A model generated the notes under the pieces. It was given only the letters and a program-made list of their open reading frames with translations. It searched no databases and was not told where the DNA came from. From contig UQUV01000015.1 of NCBI GenBank assembly GCA_900544305.1, positions 1-63,652 of the forward strand: 63,652 bases of DNA, read 5' to 3'. Within the stretch, counting starts at the first letter, position 1, and each line of letters opens with the position of its first letter. Source of the stretch: an uncultured Porphyromonadaceae bacterium (GTDB taxonomy: Bacteria > Bacteroidota > Bacteroidia > Bacteroidales > Muribaculaceae). Below, piece by piece: positions 33,880 through 42,830 of the stretch. A program made the translations under genes and the position numbers.

Positions 33880-36630
33880 TTATAGTTTAAAATTCAATTC
33901 CATACCGAAATAGGGAGAAAACGTACGCCGCACAACGAATCCGTTCACCTCATAATCAGGAGCGTAGTTCAAAATCCTGTCAGCAAAAAACGCCAGTGTC
34001 AGAAACTTTCCAAACCGCTTGCTTGCCTTGAAATTCGTACACATATAGAACCGCTTTTTATCTACGATGTCGTTCTTCCGGTTGTTTGTAAGATTCAAAT
34101 GCTTTTTATAGACATCGGCAGCATCGTCTTCCGTATATTCGCGAAGCACACCGTCCGTTCCCATATAGGCAATCGGCTTTGCACCGGTGGCAGGCGATTC
34201 ATAGCGGCCCGCAATATAGCATTCCGCCGTTGCCGACAGATTGACCCCAAGCCTATCAATATAGGTATCAACAATAAAGTTCGACGTAAACTGCTGGCGG
34301 ATATAGCTGTCCTTGTAATCGTACAGACCGATATAGAGGTCGCTCACCGCCACATTGCCGATTACGGCACTCACCGAACGGTACTGTGGCCGACTGTTCT
34401 CATATATGTCATAAAACCAGGCTCCGTTCACCGTCAGACGTGTTTCCACAACCGGGAAACGCGGAGAGGAATATTGAAACTCAACTCCTTCCTTATAGAT
34501 ACGCGACCCGTTCTGCATCACACCATAGGTACGAAGCACCCTGGTCTGCTCGTAAGGAAGATTTTCCAACGATGGAGGTCCCGTCAGCTGTGAAGCATCA
34601 ATGCCCGATGTATCATATTTTTTATAGGAAAAACTTCCGACCATAGCCACATTGCGGAAACCGTCGGTCATGTCTTCCTGAAAATATGTCACCGACAGAC
34701 TATGCTTTCTGTATTCGAAATTCATCCTCACTTCCCACTTGAAATTATGGGCAGGCAAGATTGTATAGTTGTTGCGGTCTATGATGTATGTCTGTAGGTT
34801 GATGCGTTTGTAGTCGGGGTTCGGATGCCAATAGTTCAGTTGAGTAAGGTCGATAAACAGTCGGTCCGGATAGAGGATGTCGATTGTTGGCATTTTGTGC
34901 ATGTAGCCCACGCCTCCGGAAACCGAAGTCTGAAGTCCACCCCACTCCGGCAAATCCCATTGCAGATTGATGCGGGGATCGGCAAACAGACGACGGTACA
35001 TGGAAAATTCAGACGAAAGGCCTGTCATCATCGAGCCTCTGACACCGGCCATTGCCGACAGTTTATGACGGGCAATAGGCAGCTCCATCAAATCCTCCAC
35101 ATAGAACGACACGACGCTCGATGCCGGTATATCGTAATAGGCACGTGGACGATGTGCGGTACCGGCATAAATCGGCCTTGTCACATCATAAACCAGCCCT
35201 CGACCAAAATTCTTGCTGTACTGCCATTCAAAGCCACCGGAAAAACGATGCGTCAGCGTTCCGGTATGCAGTTCGCCCTCGGCATCAAGGCGGAGTGTGG
35301 AATAGAACGGCTTGCCGTCCACCGTCTGGTTTGCCAGATATTTATAGGGAAGAAACACACCGTCAAACTCCCCTTCCGAATCATAGACCGGTGCAACGGC
35401 ATCACGGTCGAGCGAAACGAATTTTGTCTGTGTTATCCTGTCGATTGACAATCCAGCCGTATGGGAAAAGACAACACTTCGCAAAAAGTCGTTCTCATTG
35501 TTCAGCCATTTCAGACTATTGTAGAGCTGCAAGTTATGGTAAGCAGACTTATAATGCTCATCTTTCTGCTTCTGTATCTCGGGGTCATATTTCACATTGT
35601 CAATACTGCCTGTGTAGTCGGCGTTGACATTCCACACAAGAGAACCTTTGCTTTTCAATACCCAATTTTTGCGCATACGAGTAGAGAAGTTTATCCTGCG
35701 GTATGTCTTGAACGGGTCGCGCGGGTCAACTCGCGAACTGGAGAAACCCGCATCAGTATTCAAGTTGAGCGAATGACGCTCCCATTCCATACCCTTTCCG
35801 ACAGCTATGATTTTACCGAACTGGTCAGCTTTGATTCTCGCCTCAAAAGGAGTCTTTCTGTTTTTACGCGTTATTTTCACCAGTCCGCTCGTCAAGTCAC
35901 CGTACTTCACAGAGGGAATCCCCCTGACGATTTCGACGGACTCGATATTGTCCGTTGAAATCGTACGCATATCTACACCGGCTGACGTATGGTTGCGCGC
36001 ATAGTCTGGATCTCCCTGATAGCTATCGGGCAGATATTGCAAATTGGCATCCGTATTCAATGCGGCTCCGTCAACAACAAATTTCACTCCCAACGAAGAA
36101 GTATTATAATTTTCATCGGAAATCCCCACTTCACGCAATTTGATAGTATTGGCGGCACTCATGTCGGGAGTCTTGGTCGACCCTCCGGGCAAAAGAGCCA
36201 GCAGGTCGGTAAACGATGACGGCTGCAAATGGAGCATGGCTTCGCTGTTAATGACCGAAGTGCTTGTCATGCCTTTTTTCTCGGAAGCAGTCACCACCAC
36301 TTCCCGCAACTGGACTGCATCCGGAACGATTTTCAGCAACAGCAGTGTGTCAGCCTTCAAGTCAACGGTTGTCTTATTGGGCAAATAACCGACAAACGAC
36401 ACATTCAACCGGCACTTTCCCTCGGGAAGTCCGTTCAGGCAGAAAAAGCCGTCAATGTCGGTTGTCGTTCCCTGACGGAACGTTCCGCCACACTCAGCCG
36501 ACACTGCAGCAAAGGGGAGCGGAGCATTGTCGGTGGCATCCAACACATATCCGCGCACCGATTCAGCCAACGCCTGAAAGGGCATCGTCAGCAACAGCGC
36601 GTATATAAGGTGTCGGAGTCGTATGTTCAT
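33880..36630 (-). CDS. TonB-dependent outer-membrane receptor
   Basis: The 916-residue receptor has a signal peptide (ending ALAES, about 23). A CarboxypepD_reg-like domain follows (about 24-110: VRGYVLDATDNAPLPFAAVSA, FVGYLPNK), then a plug (about 115-250: REVVVTASEK, ESVEIVRGIPSVKYGDLTSG), then a barrel ending FGMELNFKL. It should import a ligand with energy from TonB. It is not a SusC: the neighbouring lipoprotein is DUF4876, not SusD. The promoter lies in the divergent region with the ABC transporter genes. Metal or metal-chelate uptake is a reasonable guess given the PepSY-type protein across the divide, but is not proven. Confidence 0.88.
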   Translation of the reverse strand: MNIRLRHLIYALLLTMPFQALAESVRGYVLDATDNAPLPFAAVSAECGGTFRQGTTTDIDGFFCLNGLPEGKCRLNVSFVGYLPNKTTVDLKADTLLLLKIVPDAVQLREVVVTASEKKGMTSTSVINSEAMLHLQPSSFTDLLALLPGGSTKTPDMSAANTIKLREVGISDENYNTSSLGVKFVVDGAALNTDANLQYLPDSYQGDPDYARNHTSAGVDMRTISTDNIESVEIVRGIPSVKYGDLTSGLVKITRKNRKTPFEARIKADQFGKIIAVGKGMEWERHSLNLNTDAGFSSSRVDPRDPFKTYRRINFSTRMRKNWVLKSKGSLVWNVNADYTGSIDNVKYDPEIQKQKDEHYKSAYHNLQLYNSLKWLNNENDFLRSVVFSHTAGLSIDRITQTKFVSLDRDAVAPVYDSEGEFDGVFLPYKYLANQTVDGKPFYSTLRLDAEGELHTGTLTHRFSGGFEWQYSKNFGRGLVYDVTRPIYAGTAHRPRAYYDIPASSVVSFYVEDLMELPIARHKLSAMAGVRGSMMTGLSSEFSMYRRLFADPRINLQWDLPEWGGLQTSVSGGVGYMHKMPTIDILYPDRLFIDLTQLNYWHPNPDYKRINLQTYIIDRNNYTILPAHNFKWEVRMNFEYRKHSLSVTYFQEDMTDGFRNVAMVGSFSYKKYDTSGIDASQLTGPPSLENLPYEQTRVLRTYGVMQNGSRIYKEGVEFQYSSPRFPVVETRLTVNGAWFYDIYENSRPQYRSVSAVIGNVAVSDLYIGLYDYKDSYIRQQFTSNFIVDTYIDRLGVNLSATAECYIAGRYESPATGAKPIAYMGTDGVLREYTEDDAADVYKKHLNLTNNRKNDIVDKKRFYMCTNFKASKRFGKFLTLAFFADRILNYAPDYEVNGFVVRRTFSPYFGMELNFKL

Positions 36631-36649
36631 CGGTATTTATTTTTGAGAG

Positions 36650-36758
36650 CAAAATTAGACCGTACAAAATCACACGACAATCGCATTTTTTAGGTATTGT
36701 TTACAGAAAAATAGCAAGGAATTGCGATTGTGGCATTTTTATGGCCTACATACTTTTG
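36650..36758. promoter_or_regulatory. divergent promoters with shared inverted repeat
   Basis: Minus strand, for the receptor: TAATTTTG (36657-36650) with TTG (36680-36678), 20 bp apart. Plus strand, for the ABC gene: TTG (36728-36730) and TACTTTTG (36751-36758), 20 bp apart. Both TTG elements lie in the arms of an inverted repeat, ACAATCGCA at 36677-36685 and TGCGATTGT at 36723-36731, which suggests one regulator for both directions. Confidence 0.65.
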
Positions 36759-36781
36759 CATAGCTGATAAATAGAAAACTA

Positions 36782-37669
36782 ATGACAGATAAAGTAATTG
36801 AATGTAAGGGCCTTACGCACTACTACGGCAAACGAAAAATCTACGAGGACTTGAATTTCGATGTTCCTAAAGGACGGATTCTCGGGTTGCTGGGAAAAAA
36901 CGGTACGGGCAAGACCACCACCATCAACATCCTGATGGGCTATCTGAAGCCGAGAGCCGGGAAATGTGAGATTTTCGGCGAGGACATCCAACGCATATCA
37001 CCTGCAACAAGAGCGAGAATCGCTCTTCTGCTGGAGGGACATATCCAGTATGCCTTCATGACAATCGAGTCCATCGAACGCTATTATTCCGCATTTTACC
37101 CAAAATGGAACCGTGATGCCTATTATGAGCTGATGAACAAACTGAAAGTGGCTCCCAACCAGAAAATCGCGAACATGTCGTGCGGACAGCGGTCGCAAGT
37201 GGCACTCGGGCTGATTCTTGCCCAGAATGCCGACCTGCTGGTGCTCGACGACTTTTCGCTCGGACTGGACCCCGGTTACCGCCGGCTTTTCATTGAATAT
37301 CTCCACGAATATGCCAAAGCGGAAACCAAAACCATATTCCTCACATCGCATATCATTCAGGACATGGAACGTCTTGTGGACGACTGCATCATCATGGACT
37401 ACGGCCGCATCCTCGTGCAGCAACCCGTTGACCAACTGATGAAAAACTTCAAGCGTTACAGCTACCGTCATACGGGAGCCGCACCCGAACTGCATTCCGA
37501 CAAGATTTACAATCCGTCGATTATTAAGGACAGCGCCGAACTTTACTCGTTCGAAGACCGCGCTTTCGTCGAACATCTGCTACGGGAGTCGGGCGTAAGC
37601 TACAGCGAATTGAAGGAAGAAACGATGAGTCTTGAAGATGTGTTCATCGGATTGACCGGCAAGTACTAA
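36782..37669 (+). CDS. ABC transporter ATP-binding protein
   Basis: The 295-residue ATPase has Walker A GKNGTGKTT (38-46), a signature motif MSCGQ (132-136) and Walker B LLVLDD (152-157), followed by a D-loop GLDP. Two residues are unusual: the signature has Cys where LSGGQ has Gly, and the catalytic Glu after Walker B is Asp (DDF instead of DEP). It should drive the permease encoded 22 bp downstream. The remaining ~90 residues are a C-terminal extension often found in ABC-2-type exporters. It heads an operon of five genes divergent from the TonB receptor. Confidence 0.88.
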   Translation: MTDKVIECKGLTHYYGKRKIYEDLNFDVPKGRILGLLGKNGTGKTTTINILMGYLKPRAGKCEIFGEDIQRISPATRARIALLLEGHIQYAFMTIESIERYYSAFYPKWNRDAYYELMNKLKVAPNQKIANMSCGQRSQVALGLILAQNADLLVLDDFSLGLDPGYRRLFIEYLHEYAKAETKTIFLTSHIIQDMERLVDDCIIMDYGRILVQQPVDQLMKNFKRYSYRHTGAAPELHSDKIYNPSIIKDSAELYSFEDRAFVEHLLRESGVSYSELKEETMSLEDVFIGLTGKY

Positions 37670-37691
37670 CCAGAGTAAACGTACAGACGAT

Positions 37692-38363
37692 ATGAAAAAA
37701 GCTATTTTCTTCAAAGAATGGATAAAGACACGATGGTATCTGCTGGCTGCGCTGGTGGTTTTTGTGAGCTACACGCTCTATCTCATCCTGCGCGTCGGAA
37801 ATGCCATTGAATTCAAGGGAGCGGCCCACCTGTGGGCGATTCTGCTGACACGCGATGTCATCTTCATTGAGCCCATACAATATGTACCGATGATATTCGG
37901 ACTGCTTCTCGGCGTGGTACAGTTTGTGCCGGAAGTGGTACAGAAACGCCTGAAGCTGACACTTCACCTGCCCTTCCCGCAATCCGGCATGGTGCTCTAC
38001 ATGATGCTGTTCGGACTGGGTGCACTTACAATCGTAACCGTCGCACAGATAGCAGCCCTGTGGGTATTCCTCCAACAATATATGGCGGCTGAACTCATTG
38101 CCCATATCCTGCTCTCCTCCCTCCCGTGGTATGCAGCCGGCTATGCCGCCTATATGATGACTTATGCCGTGTGTATCGAGCCGTCGTGGCGCATGCGAAG
38201 CCTGATTATCCTCACGGGCATCGGACTGCTGCGCATCCACTTCCTGCTCGATGTGCCGCAAAGCTACAATTCGTTTATTGTCCCGCTCTTCCTCTTCGAC
38301 CTGGCGGCATTGCTGCTCATTTTGCGCTCCATGGTAAGATTTAAGGAAGGATGCCAGGACTAA
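37692..38363 (+). CDS. ABC-2-type permease-like membrane protein
   Basis: The 223-residue protein has about six hydrophobic segments (for example LAALVVFVSYTLYLILRV, FGLLLGVVQFVP, MVLYMMLFGLGALTIVTVAQIAAL, FLFDLAALLLIL). It starts FFKEWIKTRWYLL, which is typical of ABC-2 permeases. It follows the ATPase by 22 bp and is its natural partner in the inner membrane. The substrate is unknown. The DUF4857 gene follows after 33 bp. Confidence 0.75.
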   Translation: MKKAIFFKEWIKTRWYLLAALVVFVSYTLYLILRVGNAIEFKGAAHLWAILLTRDVIFIEPIQYVPMIFGLLLGVVQFVPEVVQKRLKLTLHLPFPQSGMVLYMMLFGLGALTIVTVAQIAALWVFLQQYMAAELIAHILLSSLPWYAAGYAAYMMTYAVCIEPSWRMRSLIILTGIGLLRIHFLLDVPQSYNSFIVPLFLFDLAALLLILRSMVRFKEGCQD

Positions 38364-38396
38364 ACCACCGATTATCAACATTGTAATAACTATCCA

Positions 38397-39602
38397 ATGA
38401 AACTGTCTGGAAAAATATACCTCTACATAGCCGCCGTCCTATTATTGGCATGGCTGCTACCCTGGCTCTACGCCATCTGCACAGCAGAATCGAAGTCAAC
38501 GCCCTTTACACTCTACAGCTGCATTGTCGACGATTTTGCTTCGCTGAAAGTGAACGATGAAGGAAATATCGTTTACTTCGACCGAAAAGGCAACCGCTAT
38601 ACGGATGCGCAGTTTGATTCTATTCTGCCCATGTTCTACTACCGGCAACTGCTTTCAGAAAGCCGGATGCCCGATACCATCAAGGGTGTAGCCATCACGG
38701 CTGAAAACATACAGCACCATAATTTCAACATGCGCCTCTCGCCGTCGGATGTCAACAAAACGACACCCAAGCTGTATATGATGTTGGAATCCATGCCCAA
38801 GCGTGTCGACCTGGAAGAGCCTACTGAAGCATTCCGCTCAACCGACAACGGACTGGAATTCATCGACATGGAAACCAACACAGTCAACGAGGCACGCAGT
38901 CGGGAATTTACGGATGTAATGAAGCGCAAAGGCTTCGTGTTCCCCATCGGTAAAATCAACGGCAACCCATCTACAATGAAAGGCTACGACGAAGGTTACG
39001 TGATGACCGACAGCAAAGGTTCGCTTTTCCATGTAAAGCAAATCAGCGGAAAGCCTTATGTCCGCGCCATCACACTTCCGGACTCCGTCAAAGTGGAATC
39101 CTTGATGATTACCGAATTTCCTCACCGCAACACCCTTGCCTATCTGTTCACCGCAGACAACCGGCTGGCTATCGTCGGCAGGGACTATTCCGTACATAAA
39201 ACAACCGTCGAATACAATCCATACCGACAAGGGCTGACCATCATCGGCGACATGTTCTACTACACCGTAAAAGTAGCCGACACAGAGGAAGAGCACTATT
39301 ATGCGCTCGATGCATCTACCTATAAAACCGTCGACGACATGGTGAACCGCTACGCCGACGATACGACTAATCTGTCGGAATACATTTTCCCCTTCAAGGT
39401 GTCGTTCACGTCCTATAACGACGGATGGGTTTATCCGCGTATCGGCGAATTTTCCCTAAAGGCACTCCCATTGGGACTGCTGCTTGCCATCCTGTTTCTG
39501 TTCGTGGCAAAACGTCAGAACAGGCGCAAATATCCGGCTTTGCTGCCGGTGCTTGTGTTGGGCATCTATCTGTTTATACCGCTATTACTTATCAAAAAAT
39601 AA
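38397..39602 (+). CDS. DUF4857-type membrane-anchored protein
   Basis: The 401-residue protein has one N-terminal membrane helix (about 8-28, YIAAVLLLAWLLPWLYAIC). A large soluble, beta-rich domain follows, probably periplasmic (FYYRQLLSESRMPDTIKG, NGNPSTMKGYDEGYVMTDSKG). Two C-terminal helices (ALPLGLLLAILFLFVA and LLPVLVLGIYLFIPLLL) close it. I recognise it as the DUF4857 type found with ABC genes in Bacteroides relatives. The repeated phrase on displayed or stored values in the soluble domain suggests propeller-like strands. Function is unknown; it is likely a third part of the transporter. Confidence 0.7.
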   Translation: MKLSGKIYLYIAAVLLLAWLLPWLYAICTAESKSTPFTLYSCIVDDFASLKVNDEGNIVYFDRKGNRYTDAQFDSILPMFYYRQLLSESRMPDTIKGVAITAENIQHHNFNMRLSPSDVNKTTPKLYMMLESMPKRVDLEEPTEAFRSTDNGLEFIDMETNTVNEARSREFTDVMKRKGFVFPIGKINGNPSTMKGYDEGYVMTDSKGSLFHVKQISGKPYVRAITLPDSVKVESLMITEFPHRNTLAYLFTADNRLAIVGRDYSVHKTTVEYNPYRQGLTIIGDMFYYTVKVADTEEEHYYALDASTYKTVDDMVNRYADDTTNLSEYIFPFKVSFTSYNDGWVYPRIGEFSLKALPLGLLLAILFLFVAKRQNRRKYPALLPVLVLGIYLFIPLLLIKK

Positions 39603-39609
39603 TTTTAAT

Positions 39610-40200
39610 ATGAGAAAAACAATTTATGCAGCCCTGCTTCTTTCTGTAGCAGGCTTGATGGGCTTGACAAGCTGCGGCTCATCGTCAAAAACCGATTCAA
39701 CCAGTGTTGCCGCCGACACAGTAGCTGTCAGCAGCGTAGACGACATTCTTGCGAAAACCGACAGTCTGGTCGGCAAGACCGTACAGGTGGAAGGCGTATG
39801 CACGCACATTTGCCAGCATGGCGGCAAGAAAATCTTCCTTATGGGAAGCGATGACAACAGCACTATCCGTGTGGATGCCGGAGAAAAAATCGGCAGCTTC
39901 CCGAAAGATGCCGTCAACAGCGTAGTTGTCGTGACCGGTACCGTTGTGGAGGAACGTATCGACGAAGCCGCCATCCTGCAAATGGAGGAACAATACAAGC
40001 AGGCTACGCTCGAAAAGCATGGAGAACAAGGTGAAGCAAGCTGCGCCGCCGACAGCAAGGCGATGGGTGAAAACCCTGCCGACAGTTTCGCGCAACGTAT
40101 GGAAAGTTTCCGCAACAAGATTGCCGAACGCCAGGCCAAAGAAGGCAAAAACTACCTTTCGTTCTACAGCATTCGGGCCGATAAATACGAAATCAAATGA
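39610..40200 (+). CDS. OB-fold-like lipoprotein
   Basis: The 196-residue product has a lipoprotein signal (GLTSC, Cys22). The core at about 45-125 (LVGKTVQVEGVCTHICQHGGKKIFLMGSDDNSTIRVD, VVVVTGTVVEERI) follows the strand order of OB-fold domains, with a Cys-His-Cys-His cluster (CTHICQH) that could bind metal. A helical, charged C-terminal part ends YSIRADKYEIK. The frame is open further upstream, but ATG 39610 starts the signal peptide. Its stop overlaps the next start (ATGA), so the two are translationally coupled. Confidence 0.7.
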   Translation: MRKTIYAALLLSVAGLMGLTSCGSSSKTDSTSVAADTVAVSSVDDILAKTDSLVGKTVQVEGVCTHICQHGGKKIFLMGSDDNSTIRVDAGEKIGSFPKDAVNSVVVVTGTVVEERIDEAAILQMEEQYKQATLEKHGEQGEASCAADSKAMGENPADSFAQRMESFRNKIAERQAKEGKNYLSFYSIRADKYEIK

Positions 40201-40763
40201 CCTGGGCTTCCACAATGAGAAAATGGAGTAGGACAATTCACCGCGACTTGTCCTACTTTTTTTCGGGAGTGCTGCTCGTTTATGTCTTTTCCGGTTTTAT
40301 GCTCAACCATAAAGGCGACTTCAACTCGGATTATTCCATCACGGTCCACGACTACCGTCTGCCCGACAGTTTCCCTTCAGAAAAGGCGGCTGTAACGAAG
40401 GACCATGTGGTCGGCCTTCTTGAGCAATGGGAGGAAACCGGCAACTACGCCAAGCACTATTTCCCGAAGGAGAATGAAATCAAGGTGTTTCTCAAAGGCG
40501 GATCACTGCTGACAGCCGACCTCGCGCAACGCAGCGTGCACTACGAATCGGTGAAAAAACGCCCCGTATTGTCGGCACTCAACCGTCTGCACTACAATCC
40601 GTCGCGTGCATGGACCATCTTTTCCGACATTTTTCTGGCTTCGATGTTCATTATCATCGTGTCAGGACTGGTCATGGTAAAAGGCAAATACGGCCTCATC
40701 GGACGCGGAGGCATCGAGCTGATTGCAGGCATCGCGCTCCCCGTCCTCTTTATCCTGTTATAG
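40197..40763 (+). CDS. PepSY-associated transmembrane helix protein
   Basis: The 188-residue protein has an N-terminal helix (about 20-37, LSYFFSGVLLVYVFSGFML). A PepSY-like soluble part follows (AAVTKDHVVGLLEQWEE), then two C-terminal helices (ASMFIIIVSGLVMVKG, GIELIAGIALPVLFILL). Conserved points of the family are RDLSYFFSGVL near the start and NRLHYNPSRAWTIFSDIFL. Related proteins act with iron-chelate reductases or siderophore systems. The stop-start overlap with the lipoprotein gene suggests a functional pair. M7 (40215) is an alternative start. Confidence 0.75.
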   Translation: MTWASTMRKWSRTIHRDLSYFFSGVLLVYVFSGFMLNHKGDFNSDYSITVHDYRLPDSFPSEKAAVTKDHVVGLLEQWEETGNYAKHYFPKENEIKVFLKGGSLLTADLAQRSVHYESVKKRPVLSALNRLHYNPSRAWTIFSDIFLASMFIIIVSGLVMVKGKYGLIGRGGIELIAGIALPVLFILL

Positions 40764-40787
40764 CACTTACAGCCATAGCAAACGCAA

Positions 40788-40821
40788 CGCGCCCTGAAAG
40801 CCAAACGACTTTCAGGGCGCG
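40788..40821 (+). terminator. terminator after the PepSY-type gene
   Basis: A 13-bp perfect stem (40788-40800 with 40809-40821) and an 8-nt loop follow the stop at 40763; a short T-rich tail comes next. It closes the five-gene operon. Confidence 0.8.
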
Positions 40822-40829
40822 CTCTTTAT

Positions 40830-41033
40830 CCCAAATCGGTCATTAGACTTTATGGTGGATTTCGTGCTGCTGTCAGGCAGATTGATTTCTGTCTTTGTCG
40901 AAGATGTAGCGGGCTACATCGAGAAAAAGCAGGAAGCAAGATGCCGGCAGCAGTGCGGAAAGCGACTAAAGAGCCAACTAAAGCTCACTGTCGACAGCCT
41001 AACCTTGTTTGGCGGTCTAATGACCGATTTGGG
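40830..41033. repeat. ~200-bp inverted-repeat element
   Basis: A perfect 19-bp inverted repeat (40830-40848 and 41015-41033) brackets the segment. Inside, GATGTAG (40903-40909) pairs with CTACATC (40914-40920), and stretches on both sides are imperfectly complementary. It could be a non-autonomous mobile element or a structured RNA. It fills the 40764-41051 gap and lies 18 bp from the end of the C69 gene. A plus-strand frame inside it looks non-coding. Confidence 0.7.
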
Positions 41034-41051
41034 TTTATTTCAGTCTGCAAT

Positions 41052-42719
41052 TTAGTTCTTTATTGCATCAATATCAACTTCCTTCACTTTGAGTCGGTCG
41101 CCTTCGCTCTTGACAATGTTGCGGTAGAAGTCTTCCGAATAGCCGGTAGCTGTCGGGCTTGTCGGATAGCCGGTTTCCGTACGCGTGAAATTGCCGTTTT
41201 CGTCCACCTTCTTCACACGGCCGTCCATAAACTTCACCAACAGATATTCACCCAGTTGCTTATAGCGTGCAGTGGCATTTTCAGAAACGCTGTCGCTGAA
41301 TTGTGTCAACATTTCCACGGCCTTTGCAGGCGACTGCTTGTAAACTTCCAAAGCCTTCTTTTCAATGTCTTTTGTCGACTGCGTATAGCTGCTTTCCAGC
41401 CCGTTCTGCACACGCTGAACGTCGGGATACATCTGCGAGTAGCGGATATAGGTCTGGTTGGCTACCCAGTTGTTAATCCAGAAAGCCGATGTCCAGGAGA
41501 AAGTATTGTAATCTCCGTTACCTACTCGATAGCATTCCGGCACCTTCGTCGTGCAGCAATAAATCGGGTTATAAACGGTCATAGCTGAATCATCGACACC
41601 GAACCAAAGAATACCGCCTACTGCATCCGGCAGCCAGTTGCGCATTTGGGCTACCAGTGTAAAGCCAGTCTGCTGTGTGGCAATCGGGCGTTCGTGAGCA
41701 TATTCCACAGAGTCCACCTTATACATCAGCGGAGCAAAGCGGTAAGGAGAATTCCACGATCCTGCACCCGGGTCCTTGGTCATGTCGAGGTCAGTGCCTT
41801 CGAAATGGTCACGGAGCATACCTTGCACGTCACGCACCGAAAGTTTCTGCTTCGGCTTCACGTACAGCGGCATCACTTCGCCGCCTTCAGCCTTGATGTA
41901 AGGAAGATACTTGTCCATGCCCTCGGCATAGCGGTTGAAGAACGACCACACACGGCCGTCACAACCGCGCAATGCCAGATAGTCGGTTACGGAATAGGCT
42001 TTCGAGAAGCTGAAATCCTCATCTTTTCCATTGAAATAGCCCATTTTGCGAGCAAAAGAAACAACATCCTTCGAGTACATGCAGTTTTCTTTGTCATTGA
42101 ACGGAATACGGTGGATGCGTGCCTGGTTGGCATGACCGCTGATGCAGTCGTCAGGAATACGGATGGCTACCCATACCGCACCTTTTTCCTCCATGCCTTT
42201 TGAAATCATTTCCATTACCCAAACTTCATTCGGGTCGGCAATCGAGAACGATTCGCCAGTGCTGTAATAACCGTATTTTTCCACCAAATCCGTCATCACC
42301 TTGATGGCTTCGCGGGCAGTCTTGGCACGTTGAAGAGTGATGTATATCAATGAACCGTAGTCCATAATCGCTGTCGTGTCCATCAGTTCCGTACGGCCTC
42401 CCCAAGTTGATTCCGTAATGGCAAGTTGATGCTCGTTCATGTTGCCGATAGTGGCGTAAGTGTGACGCACTTGCGGAATTTTTCCCAGATATTTCCGGGT
42501 ATCCCATTCATATACATCAAGCATCGCCCCTTTCGGATAGTCGGCAGCCGGCGACTGATAGAGTTCGCCGTACAGCACATACGCATCGGCATTATAGGTA
42601 ATCATGGTCGAACCATCGACCGTAGCGTCCTTTCCCACCAGCAGGCTGGTGCAGGCATCCGCCACAAACTGCGACGAAGCCAACAGCAACGACGCAAGCA
42701 GCAAAAAACGTTTCTTCAT
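41052..42719 (-). CDS. C69 (U34) family dipeptidase
   Basis: The 555-residue enzyme has a signal peptide ending VADA, and the next residue, Cys23, starts CTSLLVGKDATVDGS. This is the N-terminal nucleophile block of the C69 family, so cleavage would expose the catalytic Cys. Further family segments are HQLAITESTWGG, DYGSLIYITLQRAKTAREAI, VWVAIRIPDDCISGHANQARI and the late SFWTSAFWINNWVA. It should release dipeptides or single residues in the periplasm. The promoter is at 42798-42829, so it is a separate transcript from the four genes behind it. Confidence 0.88.
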   Translation of the reverse strand: MKKRFLLLASLLLASSQFVADACTSLLVGKDATVDGSTMITYNADAYVLYGELYQSPAADYPKGAMLDVYEWDTRKYLGKIPQVRHTYATIGNMNEHQLAITESTWGGRTELMDTTAIMDYGSLIYITLQRAKTAREAIKVMTDLVEKYGYYSTGESFSIADPNEVWVMEMISKGMEEKGAVWVAIRIPDDCISGHANQARIHRIPFNDKENCMYSKDVVSFARKMGYFNGKDEDFSFSKAYSVTDYLALRGCDGRVWSFFNRYAEGMDKYLPYIKAEGGEVMPLYVKPKQKLSVRDVQGMLRDHFEGTDLDMTKDPGAGSWNSPYRFAPLMYKVDSVEYAHERPIATQQTGFTLVAQMRNWLPDAVGGILWFGVDDSAMTVYNPIYCCTTKVPECYRVGNGDYNTFSWTSAFWINNWVANQTYIRYSQMYPDVQRVQNGLESSYTQSTKDIEKKALEVYKQSPAKAVEMLTQFSDSVSENATARYKQLGEYLLVKFMDGRVKKVDENGNFTRTETGYPTSPTATGYSEDFYRNIVKSEGDRLKVKEVDIDAIKN

Positions 42720-42797
42720 ATATTTGTCAGTCTTTTTTTTGATTTGTCACAACCGTCGGGAAACTGCCACAAAAGCAGTGCAGCCCCCTCCTATTTG

Positions 42798-42829
42798 CAA
42801 AGTTAACGCAAAAAAGACATTATCACAAA
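42798..42829 (-). promoter_or_regulatory. promoter of the C69 dipeptidase gene
   Basis: On the minus strand TAACTTTG (42805-42798) and TTTG (42829-42826) are 20 bp apart. The boxes directly follow the stop of the upstream gene (42831). Confidence 0.65.
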
Positions 42830-42830
42830 T

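Noticed and set aside
40852..41055. 67-residue plus-strand frame in the inverted-repeat element
   Set aside because: The frame sits within complementary repeat sequence and has no promoter or clear ribosome site; the element itself is the better explanation.
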